Program-made: the position numbers and the translations under genes
Notes under the pieces: model-generated
The model's database searches: none
Told to the model about the DNA's origin: nothing
What the model saw: the letters and a program-made list of their open reading frames with translations, nothing else
In this document: one piece after another, positions 1 to 5,203 of the stretch
Layout of the letters: each line of letters opens with the position of its first letter
Position numbering within the stretch: position 1 is the stretch's first letter
Source: Aquificaceae bacterium
GTDB taxonomy: Bacteria; Aquificota; Aquificia; Aquificales; Aquificaceae
NCBI GenBank assembly: GCA_025057715.1
Contig: JANWVD010000069.1
Location: 1-5,432, forward strand
Reading direction: 5' to 3'
DNA: 5,432 nt

Positions 1-52
1 TCAGAGTGCGACTTGGGAAGGGGAACTCTACATAGTTAAAGCTATTTGCCAC
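1..52 (-). CDS. Possible 5' end of the gene after ftsL (unidentified; ftsI expected by position)
   Basis: This minus-strand reading frame opens with GTG at 52-50 and stays open to the window edge (17 codons, beginning VANSFNYVEFPF). It overlaps the last 11 nt of the FtsL-like gene. It is the only frame leaving the left edge that has a usable start: one other frame hits stops, and the third is open but has no start codon in the visible part. In the usual division and cell-wall cluster, ftsI (septal transpeptidase PBP3) follows ftsL. The visible residues do not show the basic-plus-hydrophobic N-terminal anchor typical of FtsI, and there is no clear Shine-Dalgarno sequence. The true gene may therefore start further left or be a different gene. 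This is inferred from position; the protein is not recognised from its sequence. Confidence 0.3.
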   Translation of the reverse strand, partial: MANSFNYVEFPFPSRTL

Positions 53-296
53 TCGGGGGCTCTAAGAGCTTTACCCTATTCCAGTCTATGCTTACATACC
101 TTTTGCGATTTGCGTAATCGCGGGCGGTTTTGTAGTTTATATAGCTTTGAATCTCAAGTCTCAGCTTAGATTGAAGCTCGATTTGCTGCTTTAGCAAAGA
201 TACTTTCTTAGCATGCTCCCTTGCTACCTTTAGGGCAAAAGAAGAGTAAATTACGTTCAAAATAAGCAAAATGGCGCTTATAAAATATAGCCTCAC
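42..296 (-). CDS. ftsL: FtsL-like small bitopic cell-division protein
   Basis: This is an 84-residue protein with a short N-terminus and one hydrophobic segment at about residues 4-21 (FISAILLILNVIYSSFAL). A charged helical stretch at about 23-65, rich in K, Q, E and L, looks like a coiled coil. That layout matches FtsL and FtsL/DivIC-like proteins, which sit in the inner membrane with the coiled coil in the periplasm and bridge FtsB, FtsQ, FtsW and FtsI in the divisome. FtsL sequences diverge strongly, so the call rests on size, topology and position directly after rsmH, where ftsL normally lies. The start is GTG at 296-294, 10 nt after the rsmH stop, with only a weak purine-rich stretch (TTAAGA) upstream. 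The closing PPSGK tail overlaps a possible next gene. It could instead be another small coiled-coil membrane protein. Confidence 0.7.
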   Translation of the reverse strand: MRLYFISAILLILNVIYSSFALKVAREHAKKVSLLKQQIELQSKLRLEIQSYINYKTARDYANRKRYVSIDWNRVKLLEPPSGK

Positions 297-306
297 ACAG
301 TAAATC

Positions 307-1170
307 TTAACAGACTTTTATGCCAGCGCGCAGCTTTGCGCTCCTGCTTGATGGATTTTCTTCAATTTCCTTAGCCGACGGGGTAAGCGGTTTTTTAAAT
401 AGAGCCTTCATATTTTCCTTTAAGAAGTTTTTAACAACTTGGTCCTCAAGAGAGTGGAAGCTAATAATGACCATCCTTGCCCCAAGAGAGCTATGCATGT
501 ATGCGCGCGAAAGCGCGCGTTTTAGTTGTCCTATCTCGTCATTCACCTCTATCCGAATTGCCTGAAAGACGCGCGTCGCTGGGTGAGTTTTGCCCCTTGG
601 TCTTTTAAGAATTGGCATGATAATTTCAAGGAGCTCGCCGGTGGTGTTTATGGGCTTTTTGGCTCTTGCAAGGGTTATTGCCCTGGCGAGTTGGCGATAG
701 AGGCGCTCTTGGGCGTAATCTCTAAAGATTCTCTCAAGCTCGCGCTCAGGGTAGGTGTTTATGACCTTCCAGGCGTTTAAGCTCTGTCTTAAATCCATGC
801 GCATATCGAGAAATTCATCCCTTTGGAAGGAAAAGCCCTCCCCGTGCTTTAGCTGAAGCATGGAAACCCCGAGGTCAAACAAAGCCCCGTCGAGGCTTGA
901 CAAACCTTCAAGCCTTAAAACCTCGTCAAGGGCGTCAAAGCTGGCATGATAGATGCTAACTCTGTCTTTAAACTTAGATAGCCTGCTTTTTGCAATCTCG
1001 AGCGCCCTTTCGTCCCTGTCTATGCCAATAAGCCTAAGATTTTTATTAAGCTCAAGCAAGGCGCTCGCATGCCCGCCAAGACCAAGAGTGCAATCAAGAA
1101 CAATGTTGCAAGAGCCAAGGATGTCACAGACCTCTTTTAGCATTACTGGTTTGTGAATGTATTCAACCAA
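307..1170 (-). CDS. rsmH: 16S rRNA (cytosine1402-N4)-methyltransferase RsmH (MraW)
   Basis: RsmH transfers a methyl group from S-adenosylmethionine to N4 of C1402 in the 16S rRNA decoding centre, acting in the cytoplasm on the 30S subunit. Family signatures appear in order. They are HKPVMLKEV near the N-terminus, the SAM-binding GLGGH loop at 30-34 after D26, DRD at 51-53, DLGVS at 99-103, FSF at 113-115, DMRMD at 122-126, HPATRVFQAIR beginning at 196, SFHSLED at 237-243, and SSRSAKLR near the C-terminus. The length of 287 aa is slightly short for a family of about 300. The start is TTG at 1170-1168: an in-frame TGA lies two codons before it, and the first ATG (codon 10) would delete the conserved N-terminal motif. 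It overlaps the end of rnhB by 8 nt, implying coupled translation, with GAAAGAG just upstream as a weak ribosome site. Confidence 0.97.
   Translation of the reverse strand: MVEYIHKPVMLKEVCDILGSCNIVLDCTLGLGGHASALLELNKNLRLIGIDRDERALEIAKSRLSKFKDRVSIYHASFDALDEVLRLEGLSSLDGALFDLGVSMLQLKHGEGFSFQRDEFLDMRMDLRQSLNAWKVINTYPERELERIFRDYAQERLYRQLARAITLARAKKPINTTGELLEIIMPILKRPRGKTHPATRVFQAIRIEVNDEIGQLKRALSRAYMHSSLGARMVIISFHSLEDQVVKNFLKENMKALFKKPLTPSAKEIEENPSSRSAKLRAGIKVC
503..518. repeat. GC-only inverted repeat with GAAA loop inside rsmH
   Basis: Bases 503-508 (GCGCGC) and 513-518 (GCGCGC) can pair around a GAAA loop (509-512) on the plus strand. The plus-strand copy is followed by GTTTT, which superficially resembles an intrinsic terminator for antisense transcription. 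On the coding strand it spells Arg-Ala-Leu-Ser-Arg-Ala codons of rsmH. The structure is visible, but its function is unknown and it may be a by-product of codon choice. Confidence 0.35.
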
Positions 1171-1762
1171 GCTCTTTCAAAGGGCGGAAGCTAAACCTGT
1201 GAATGTCGCAAGGTCCAGAGCTCCTTAGCGCCATTATGTGAGTTTTTGTAGGATATCCGACGTTTTTTTCAAAGCTATATCTATCAAAAATTTCGCTAAA
1301 GCGGTGCATAATCTCATCTCTTAAGGTCTTTGCAACGACGCTGGCAGCAGCACAGCAAAGGCTCTTTTCGTCAGCCTTTGCAAAAGAGATGCAATTAACA
1401 CCGTCTAAATCAAAATAGTCGCTAATAACGATATCAAACTCCACCTTTAAATCCTCAAGAGCTCTAATCATTGCAAGACGGTTAGCGCTTGAGATGCCAA
1501 TAGAGTCAACAAGCGCACTATCAACAACCCCTATGCCAACAGACAGAGAGCTTTCGCGAATAATTAGCGAGAACTCTTTACGCTTAGATTTTGATAGCTT
1601 TTTTGAATCCCTTAGAGGAAGCTCGGCAAAGGGCTTTAGGGCAACGGCGCAAGCGACAATTGGTCCTGCTATTGCCCCTCTTCCAACCTCGTCAACGCCG
1701 ACGACAATAGAGCCATCTTGCCAATAAGAGAGCTCTGGGATTACTTCTTCTTTTGCTCCCAA
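1163..1762 (-). CDS. rnhB: Ribonuclease HII
   Basis: RNase HII cuts the RNA strand of RNA-DNA hybrids and nicks 5' of single ribonucleotides misincorporated in DNA, in the cytoplasm. The 199-aa product is normal for the family. It carries the N-terminal VDEVGRG signature with metal-binding D24 and E25, then AGPIVACAV, DSKKLS at 52-57, and a third acidic residue at D115 in VISDYF. KAD follows at 129-131, then AAASVVAKTLRD at 138-149; the fourth acidic residue should be D131 or D149, and members of the family differ here. NVGYPTKTH and HRFSFRPL near the C-terminus are also typical. The start is TTG at 1762-1760, since no ATG or GTG precedes VDEVGRG. It overlaps the end of rplS by 22 nt without a clear Shine-Dalgarno sequence, suggesting coupling to rplS translation. 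Adjacency of rplS and rnhB is common in bacteria. Confidence 0.96.
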   Translation of the reverse strand: MGAKEEVIPELSYWQDGSIVVGVDEVGRGAIAGPIVACAVALKPFAELPLRDSKKLSKSKRKEFSLIIRESSLSVGIGVVDSALVDSIGISSANRLAMIRALEDLKVEFDIVISDYFDLDGVNCISFAKADEKSLCCAAASVVAKTLRDEIMHRFSEIFDRYSFEKNVGYPTKTHIMALRSSGPCDIHRFSFRPLKELG

Positions 1763-2115
1763 GGCTTTATCTCGCGAACCATCGCGATGGCTTCTTTGCC
1801 CTTATACTTTCTCAAAAAGTAGAGCTTTGCGCGCCTTACTTTACCTATGCGCACAACTTCGACCTTCTCGACATTTGGGCTATACATCGGGAATATCCTC
1901 TCAATGCCAACGCCGTAAGATTCGCGCCTGACAGTAAAGCTCTTGCCAGCCCCAGAGCCTCTAATCGAAATCACAATTCCCTCAAAGACCTGAATGCGCG
2001 ACTTTTCACCCTCGACGATTCTATAATGCACCCTCACAGTATCGCCGACCTTAAATTCCCCAGGCAGAGCTCTCTTAAGGTAGATACTCTCAACTTTTTT
2101 TACAACCTCGTTCAT
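1741..2115 (-). CDS. rplS: 50S ribosomal protein L19
   Basis: L19 binds 23S rRNA at the interface of the large and small ribosomal subunits. The 124-aa sequence is full length, close to the usual 115-120 plus a short Lys-rich tail (QKKK). Diagnostic stretches in order are PGEFKVGDTVRVHYRIVEG, IQVFEGIVI, SFTVRRESYGVGIERIFP, MYSPNVEKVEVV and GKVRRAKLYFLR. The start is ATG at 2115-2113, preceded by TAAAAAG with no real Shine-Dalgarno sequence. A TATAAT box ends 7 nt before the ATG, and a strong hairpin lies just upstream of that. rplS is usually preceded by rimM-trmD; here a DUF503 gene is upstream instead. The gene heads a tight minus-strand run with rnhB, rsmH and the FtsL-like gene. Confidence 0.98.
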   Translation of the reverse strand: MNEVVKKVESIYLKRALPGEFKVGDTVRVHYRIVEGEKSRIQVFEGIVISIRGSGAGKSFTVRRESYGVGIERIFPMYSPNVEKVEVVRIGKVRRAKLYFLRKYKGKEAIAMVREIKPWEQKKK

Positions 2116-2122
2116 CTTTTTA

Positions 2123-2128
2123 ATTATA
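2123..2128 (-). promoter_or_regulatory. Candidate -10 box (TATAAT) for rplS
   Basis: A perfect TATAAT on the minus strand lies 7 nt before the rplS ATG. With usual spacing, transcription would begin at or next to the A of ATG, giving a leaderless mRNA. No -35 hexamer resembling TTGACA is present 16-18 bp upstream, where the bases fall in the loop and C-rich arm of the hairpin. It could equally be part of the T/A-rich tail after the hairpin. Confidence 0.3.
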
Positions 2129-2131
2129 AAA

Positions 2132-2157
2132 CGAAGGGGGGAAGTATCCCCCCTTCG
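2132..2157 (-). terminator. Strong GC-rich hairpin before rplS: intrinsic terminator or attenuator
   Basis: On the minus strand, CGAAGGGGGG (2157-2148) pairs perfectly with CCCCCCTTCG (2141-2132) around the six-base loop ATACTT, and TTTTATAATT follows at once. A 10-bp stem with six G-C pairs and a T-rich tail fits a Rho-independent terminator for the upstream DUF503 transcript. It ends only 16 nt before the rplS ATG, so read-through from DUF503 into rplS would depend on it. A second GGGGGG tract at 2164-2159, one base after the DUF503 stop codon, could compete for the same C tract. That raises the possibility of attenuation, which is inference. Confidence 0.7.
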
Positions 2158-2165
2158 ACCCCCCT

Positions 2166-2453
2166 CTATAGGCTTAAAAACTCTTTGCTAAAAGATACTA
2201 CAAACTCAGGATAGTGCTTTGTTAGGATGTTTAAAATGTCCTGTAGAACCTCCTGGGCATTCTTAGTGTCATTAGAGATGCAAGCAAAACTAAGCTCAGA
2301 CCTTTGCCAAAGGTCTTGATAATCCGTTTCGCCAACTGCAACATTTAGAGAGTTTCTGACCTTTTCCTTTATCGAGCGAAGGTATTTTCGCTTCTCTTTT
2401 AAAGAGTTTGAATGCGCAAAAAAGAGCTCTACTTTCAAAACGCCTAAAACCAT
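2166..2453 (-). CDS. DUF503 (YlxP-type) small protein
   Basis: This 95-residue product matches the DUF503 family: MVLGVLKVELFF, then SLKEKRKYLRSI at about 17-28, LNVAVGETDYQD at about 36-47, WQRSELSFACIS at about 49-60, and an amphipathic helix near AQEVLQDILNIL. Members are about 90-100 aa alpha/beta proteins of uncertain role, often encoded between infB and rbfA in other bacteria and suspected of a link to ribosome assembly or RNA binding. The ATG at 2453-2451 is chosen because the family begins at this MxxGxL strand. The frame extends 22 codons further upstream to 2519, but that would overlap mqnE and has no family match. Here the gene sits upstream of rplS, separated by a terminator-like hairpin, and is divergent from mqnE. 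No Shine-Dalgarno sequence is seen. Confidence 0.88.
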   Translation of the reverse strand: MVLGVLKVELFFAHSNSLKEKRKYLRSIKEKVRNSLNVAVGETDYQDLWQRSELSFACISNDTKNAQEVLQDILNILTKHYPEFVVSFSKEFLSL

Positions 2454-2462
2454 AAATACTAA

Positions 2463-2468
2463 ATTATG
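2463..2468 (-). promoter_or_regulatory. Candidate -10 box (CATAAT) for the DUF503 gene
   Basis: CATAAT on the minus strand ends 9 nt before the DUF503 ATG. The gap between the two divergent start codons is only 42 bp (2454-2495), so the DUF503 promoter must lie in it or within the first codons of mqnE. If used, the 5' leader would be only about 2-3 nt. No convincing -35 hexamer is present. Confidence 0.3.
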
Positions 2469-2479
2469 ACGCTTGCTGG

Positions 2480-2485
2480 TATAAA
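2480..2485 (+). promoter_or_regulatory. Candidate -10 box (TATAAA) for mqnE
   Basis: TATAAA on the plus strand ends 10 nt before the mqnE ATG, with the A/T-rich TTAAACTCTT between. No Shine-Dalgarno sequence lies in that stretch, and the -35 position (about 2457-2462, TACTAA) matches TTGACA poorly. The mqnE and DUF503 promoters would be interleaved in this gap. Confidence 0.35.
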
Positions 2486-2495
2486 TTAAACTCTT

Positions 2496-3596
2496 ATGCA
2501 AGAGCTTATTGAGCTGCAAAAGGACAAAGCCCTAAGAGACATTGGCGAGAAGGTCCTAAGTGGGAAAAGAATCACTAAAGAAGAAGCCCTGACGCTCTTT
2601 AAGAGCAACGACCTTGCTTACATATGCGCCCTTGCAGAGTATGTAAATAAACAAAAAAACTCAAACTTTGCTTACTTTATAGTAAACATTCAGATAAATC
2701 CCACCAATATATGCGTATATGGCTGCAGCTTTTGCGCCTTTGGGGTTAAGAAAACAGATTCAAGAGCATACGAGCTATCAACAGAGCAAATTCTTAGTAA
2801 AATCTCAGCTGCAAAAGAGCTTGGGATAAAAGAAGTGCACATGGTTGGCGGAATCCCGCCTCACTGGCGATACGAAGATTACATAAAACTGACAAAAACA
2901 ATAAAAGACCATAACCCTGACATTTTCCTAAAGGCTTGGACGGCGGTTGAAATTGCTCACATGAGCAAGCTATCCTCAAAGTCTCACATTGAGGTTCTAA
3001 TGGAGCTAAAAGAAGCAGGTCTTGATGCCTTGCCCGGCGGTGGGGCAGAAATCTTTTCAGAAAGGGTGAGACAGATAATAGCCCCTACCAAAGCAAACAA
3101 AGAGGACTACTTAGACATTCACGAATCTGCGCACAAAATCGGACTTTCCTCAAATGCGACCATGCTCTATGGTCATGTCGAAACCTACGAAGAGAGAGTT
3201 AGTCACATGGACGATATTAGAAAGCTCCAAGATAAAACTGGCGGCTTTCAAGTCTTTATCCCGCTTGCGTATTGGCCAGAGGGGACTCGCCTTGGCGGAA
3301 GGAGAACCTCAAGCGTTGACGATATTAAAACGATTGCAATATCGAGGATTTTTCTCGATAACTTTAATCACATAAAGGCATACTGGGTAACTTTGGGCGA
3401 AAGAGTTGCTCAAATTGCACTAAATTGCGGCGCTGACGACCTTGATGGAACAATCCTTGAAGAGAAAATAGTCCATAGCGCAGGAACGACCTCACCAATA
3501 GCCCAAAGCAAGTCAAAGCTAATAAATATAATTAAAGGCGCAAACAAAATCCCGGTAGAAAGAGACACATTTTATAACCCTATATGCATTCACTAA
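2496..3596 (+). CDS. mqnE: Aminofutalosine synthase MqnE (radical SAM)
   Basis: MqnE joins 3-[(1-carboxyvinyl)oxy]benzoate to a radical derived from S-adenosylmethionine to make aminofutalosine, an early step of the futalosine route to menaquinone. The 366-aa protein is full length. An N-terminal helical region (KRITKEEALTLF, about 24-35) precedes INPTNICVYGCSFCAFG, where C73, C77 and C80 form the CxxxCxxC site for the radical-SAM [4Fe-4S] cluster. Later stretches point to MqnE rather than the related MqnC: HMVGGIPP, KAWTAVEI, DALPGGGAEIF, SSNATMLYGHVETYEERV, GGFQVFIPLAYWPE, IKAYWVTLGE and GADDLDGTILEE. The ATG at 2496 has no Shine-Dalgarno sequence but is the natural start, 42 bp from the divergent DUF503 gene. 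No other menaquinone gene is in view. Its 3' end overlaps the convergent epimerase gene by 17 bp. The gene implies a menaquinone-based respiratory chain. Confidence 0.96.
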   Translation: MQELIELQKDKALRDIGEKVLSGKRITKEEALTLFKSNDLAYICALAEYVNKQKNSNFAYFIVNIQINPTNICVYGCSFCAFGVKKTDSRAYELSTEQILSKISAAKELGIKEVHMVGGIPPHWRYEDYIKLTKTIKDHNPDIFLKAWTAVEIAHMSKLSSKSHIEVLMELKEAGLDALPGGGAEIFSERVRQIIAPTKANKEDYLDIHESAHKIGLSSNATMLYGHVETYEERVSHMDDIRKLQDKTGGFQVFIPLAYWPEGTRLGGRRTSSVDDIKTIAISRIFLDNFNHIKAYWVTLGERVAQIALNCGADDLDGTILEEKIVHSAGTTSPIAQSKSKLINIIKGANKIPVERDTFYNPICIH

Positions 3597-4620
3597 TGCT
3601 TAAAATGCCGCCCCTTAGCTCAAGGTCTTTAATTAATTTGTGCCATCTTTCAAGCTCTGTATACCACTCAAGGGTTATGGTTTGAGTAGTTTTATCAATT
3701 TCGTTATTTAAGAGCTTTTGGACAATCTCCCTAACGCCTTGGGATATTTCAATCTCAGGCTCGAAGTTTGTAATTTGCTTGATTTTCTCAAAGCTAACCA
3801 TGTAGCTTCTTCTATCTGGGTCGCCGTAAAACTCAATTGAGACCTCTTTGCCAGTAAGATTTTGAACCTCGTTAGCTACCAAAGTAGCCACATCTTTTAG
3901 CTGGTAGTTGTCCTTACCTACATTGAATATCTGCCCATTTATTGCCTTAGAATCCTCAAATTCAAGCATGTGAATCATTGCCCTTGCTGAATCTTTTACG
4001 TGCAAAAACGGTCTAAACTGGGTCCCGTCTCTCATTAGCGGCAACTTCGAGTTTTTAAAAGCCCCGTAGGTCATGCCATTGATTGCAAGGTCAAAGCGCA
4101 TCCTATTGCTAAAGCCAAAGAGCGTTGCTTGCCTTAAAGCAACTACGCAAAAGCTTGAATCTGCAAGCTTAAGAGTGTCCTTTTCTGCAAGCTCGTTTGC
4201 TTTAGCGTAAGTAGTAAGCGGATTAGTAGGCGAATTTTCATTCACTATCTGGCTTTGAAAGCCATAGATGCTACAGCTCGAAGCAAGGATGTATCTTTTA
4301 ACCCCCATCTCTTTTGCAAACTTTGCGGTTCTGACCCTTGATAGGTGATTTATTTGCCAGGTTTGCTTTTCAAACCTCTCGCCAGATGGGTCGTTTGATA
4401 TGGCAACTAAGTCAATAACAAAGTCTACATCTTTTAAGAGCTCTTTTGGATAGCACCTTGCGTCTTCTTGAATTAGCGTCAAATTCTCATGCTTTGGCAG
4501 CTTCTCTTTGCCAAAGAAGAACCTATCAAGTGCAAAAACCCTGTAGTTTCTACTCAGAAGCTCAGGCACAAGCACGCAACCTACATAACCTCCAGCACCT
4601 GTTATAAATACGCTCTTCAT
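3580..4620 (-). CDS. NAD-dependent sugar-nucleotide epimerase/dehydratase (extended SDR)
   Basis: This 346-aa protein has an extended short-chain dehydrogenase fold. VFITGAGGYVG at 4-14 is the NAD(P)-binding GxxGxxG, followed by D32 after the second strand (typical of NAD preference), D53 (EDAR), and DLVAISNDP at about 70-78. SSCSIYG at 114-120 supplies the catalytic Ser/Thr region and Y138 the catalytic Tyr. The residue four after Y138, normally Lys in YxxxK, is Asn142 (TTYAKANELAEK). FRPFLHVKDSARAM and GQIFNVGKDNYQLKD are typical of the sugar-binding half. The substrate cannot be read from sequence; beside an RmlC-like epimerase it is probably a dTDP- or other NDP-hexose for surface polysaccharide. 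The start is ATG at 4620-4618, sharing ATGA with the rfbC stop, with AAAGAG just upstream as a weak ribosome site. It is last in its operon and overlaps mqnE tail-to-tail. Confidence 0.88.
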   Translation of the reverse strand: MKSVFITGAGGYVGCVLVPELLSRNYRVFALDRFFFGKEKLPKHENLTLIQEDARCYPKELLKDVDFVIDLVAISNDPSGERFEKQTWQINHLSRVRTAKFAKEMGVKRYILASSCSIYGFQSQIVNENSPTNPLTTYAKANELAEKDTLKLADSSFCVVALRQATLFGFSNRMRFDLAINGMTYGAFKNSKLPLMRDGTQFRPFLHVKDSARAMIHMLEFEDSKAINGQIFNVGKDNYQLKDVATLVANEVQNLTGKEVSIEFYGDPDRRSYMVSFEKIKQITNFEPEIEISQGVREIVQKLLNNEIDKTTQTITLEWYTELERWHKLIKDLELRGGILSISECI

Positions 4621-5189
4621 GGCTCTTTAGAGAAGTTTATCTCATTTAGAATTTCTTCAAGATAAGGCGCTTCTTTGTCGCGTTGAGATAGAATGGGGTT
4701 TTTAATAGGCCAATCTATATTTAGCCAAGGGTCGTCGTATCTAATTGCCTTATCGTGCTGCGGAGAGTAATACTGGTCGACTTTGTATAAAATTTCCGTG
4801 TTTGGGCTAAGGGTCAAAATCGCATGTCCAAAGCCCCTTGGGACAAATACCTGTCTTTTGTTATGCTCTGTTAGGATAAACGCTTCCCACTTTGCAAATG
4901 TGGGGCTATGAGGTCTTAAATCAACCACAACGTCGTATATTGCCCCTTTTAAGCAGCGAACCAGCTTTGATTGAGCCATTGGCTCAAGCTGGAAGTGAAT
5001 GCCTCTTAAAACCCCCGCCTGAACGCTAAGGGAGTGATTATCCTGAACAAAATGGGCTTTAAGACCGAGCTCTTCAAGCTCTTTTAGGTTATAGCTTTCC
5101 ATGAAAAATCCCCTGTGGTCTTCAAAGGCGGTTGGTTCAATGAGCATAACTCCCTCAAGTTTGGTCTTAAGCAGGCTAAACTTTGGCAA
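4617..5189 (-). CDS. rfbC: dTDP-4-dehydrorhamnose 3,5-epimerase-family protein (RmlC/RfbC)
   Basis: RmlC epimerises C3 and C5 of dTDP-4-keto-6-deoxyglucose, the third step to dTDP-L-rhamnose, using a cupin (jelly-roll) fold in the cytoplasm. The 190-aa product has the family order EPTAFEDHRGFFMESYN (18-34), FVQDNHS (47-53), GVLRGIHFQ (59-67), KLVRCLKGAIYDVVVDLR (75-92), SPTFAKW (95-101), NKRQVFVPRGFGHAIL (110-125), ILYK, DDPWLNIDWP and a final ILSQRD. H65 and Y135 align with the catalytic base and acid of E. coli RmlC (H62, Y132). The start is TTG at 5189-5187, fixed by a perfect AGGAGG eight bases upstream. rmlA, rmlB and rmlD are not in the window, so the product could also be a 3- or 5-epimerase for another deoxysugar. 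It lies between the LhgO-like gene (12-nt gap) and the epimerase (ATGA overlap). Confidence 0.93.
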   Translation of the reverse strand: MPKFSLLKTKLEGVMLIEPTAFEDHRGFFMESYNLKELEELGLKAHFVQDNHSLSVQAGVLRGIHFQLEPMAQSKLVRCLKGAIYDVVVDLRPHSPTFAKWEAFILTEHNKRQVFVPRGFGHAILTLSPNTEILYKVDQYYSPQHDKAIRYDDPWLNIDWPIKNPILSQRDKEAPYLEEILNEINFSKEP

Positions 5190-5197
5190 TTTTATTA

Positions 5198-5203
5198 CCT
5201 CCT
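5198..5203 (-). promoter_or_regulatory. Perfect Shine-Dalgarno sequence for rfbC
   Basis: AGGAGG on the minus strand stands 8 nt before the TTG start of rfbC and overlaps two bases of the TAG stop of the upstream oxidoreductase. It decides the TTG start, because the next in-frame ATG (codon 15) has no such site. It is the only canonical Shine-Dalgarno sequence in the window. Confidence 0.85.

Noticed and set aside
320..780. Two plus-strand open frames of 81 and 84 codons opposite rsmH
   Set aside because: Both lie wholly within a confidently identified gene and show no family motif.
2132..2164. G-quadruplex in the rplS leader
   Set aside because: Only two G6 tracts are present on the minus strand and one G6 on the plus strand. 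An intramolecular quadruplex would have to split these tracts, and the 10-bp hairpin is the simpler explanation.
1753..2214. 153-codon plus-strand open frame antisense to rplS
   Set aside because: It covers most of rplS on the opposite strand, has no recognisable domain, and crosses the terminator hairpin. It is explained as a shadow of the conserved L19 gene.
2454..2519. A 22-codon N-terminal extension of the DUF503 protein
   Set aside because: It would overlap the divergent mqnE start and consume the only promoter space. The family begins at the internal ATG (2453) with MVLGVLKVE.
3586..3599. GCATT-CACT-AATGC inverted repeat at the mqnE/epimerase junction as a terminator
   Set aside because: The stem is only 5 bp and A/T-rich, and no T-tract follows on either strand.
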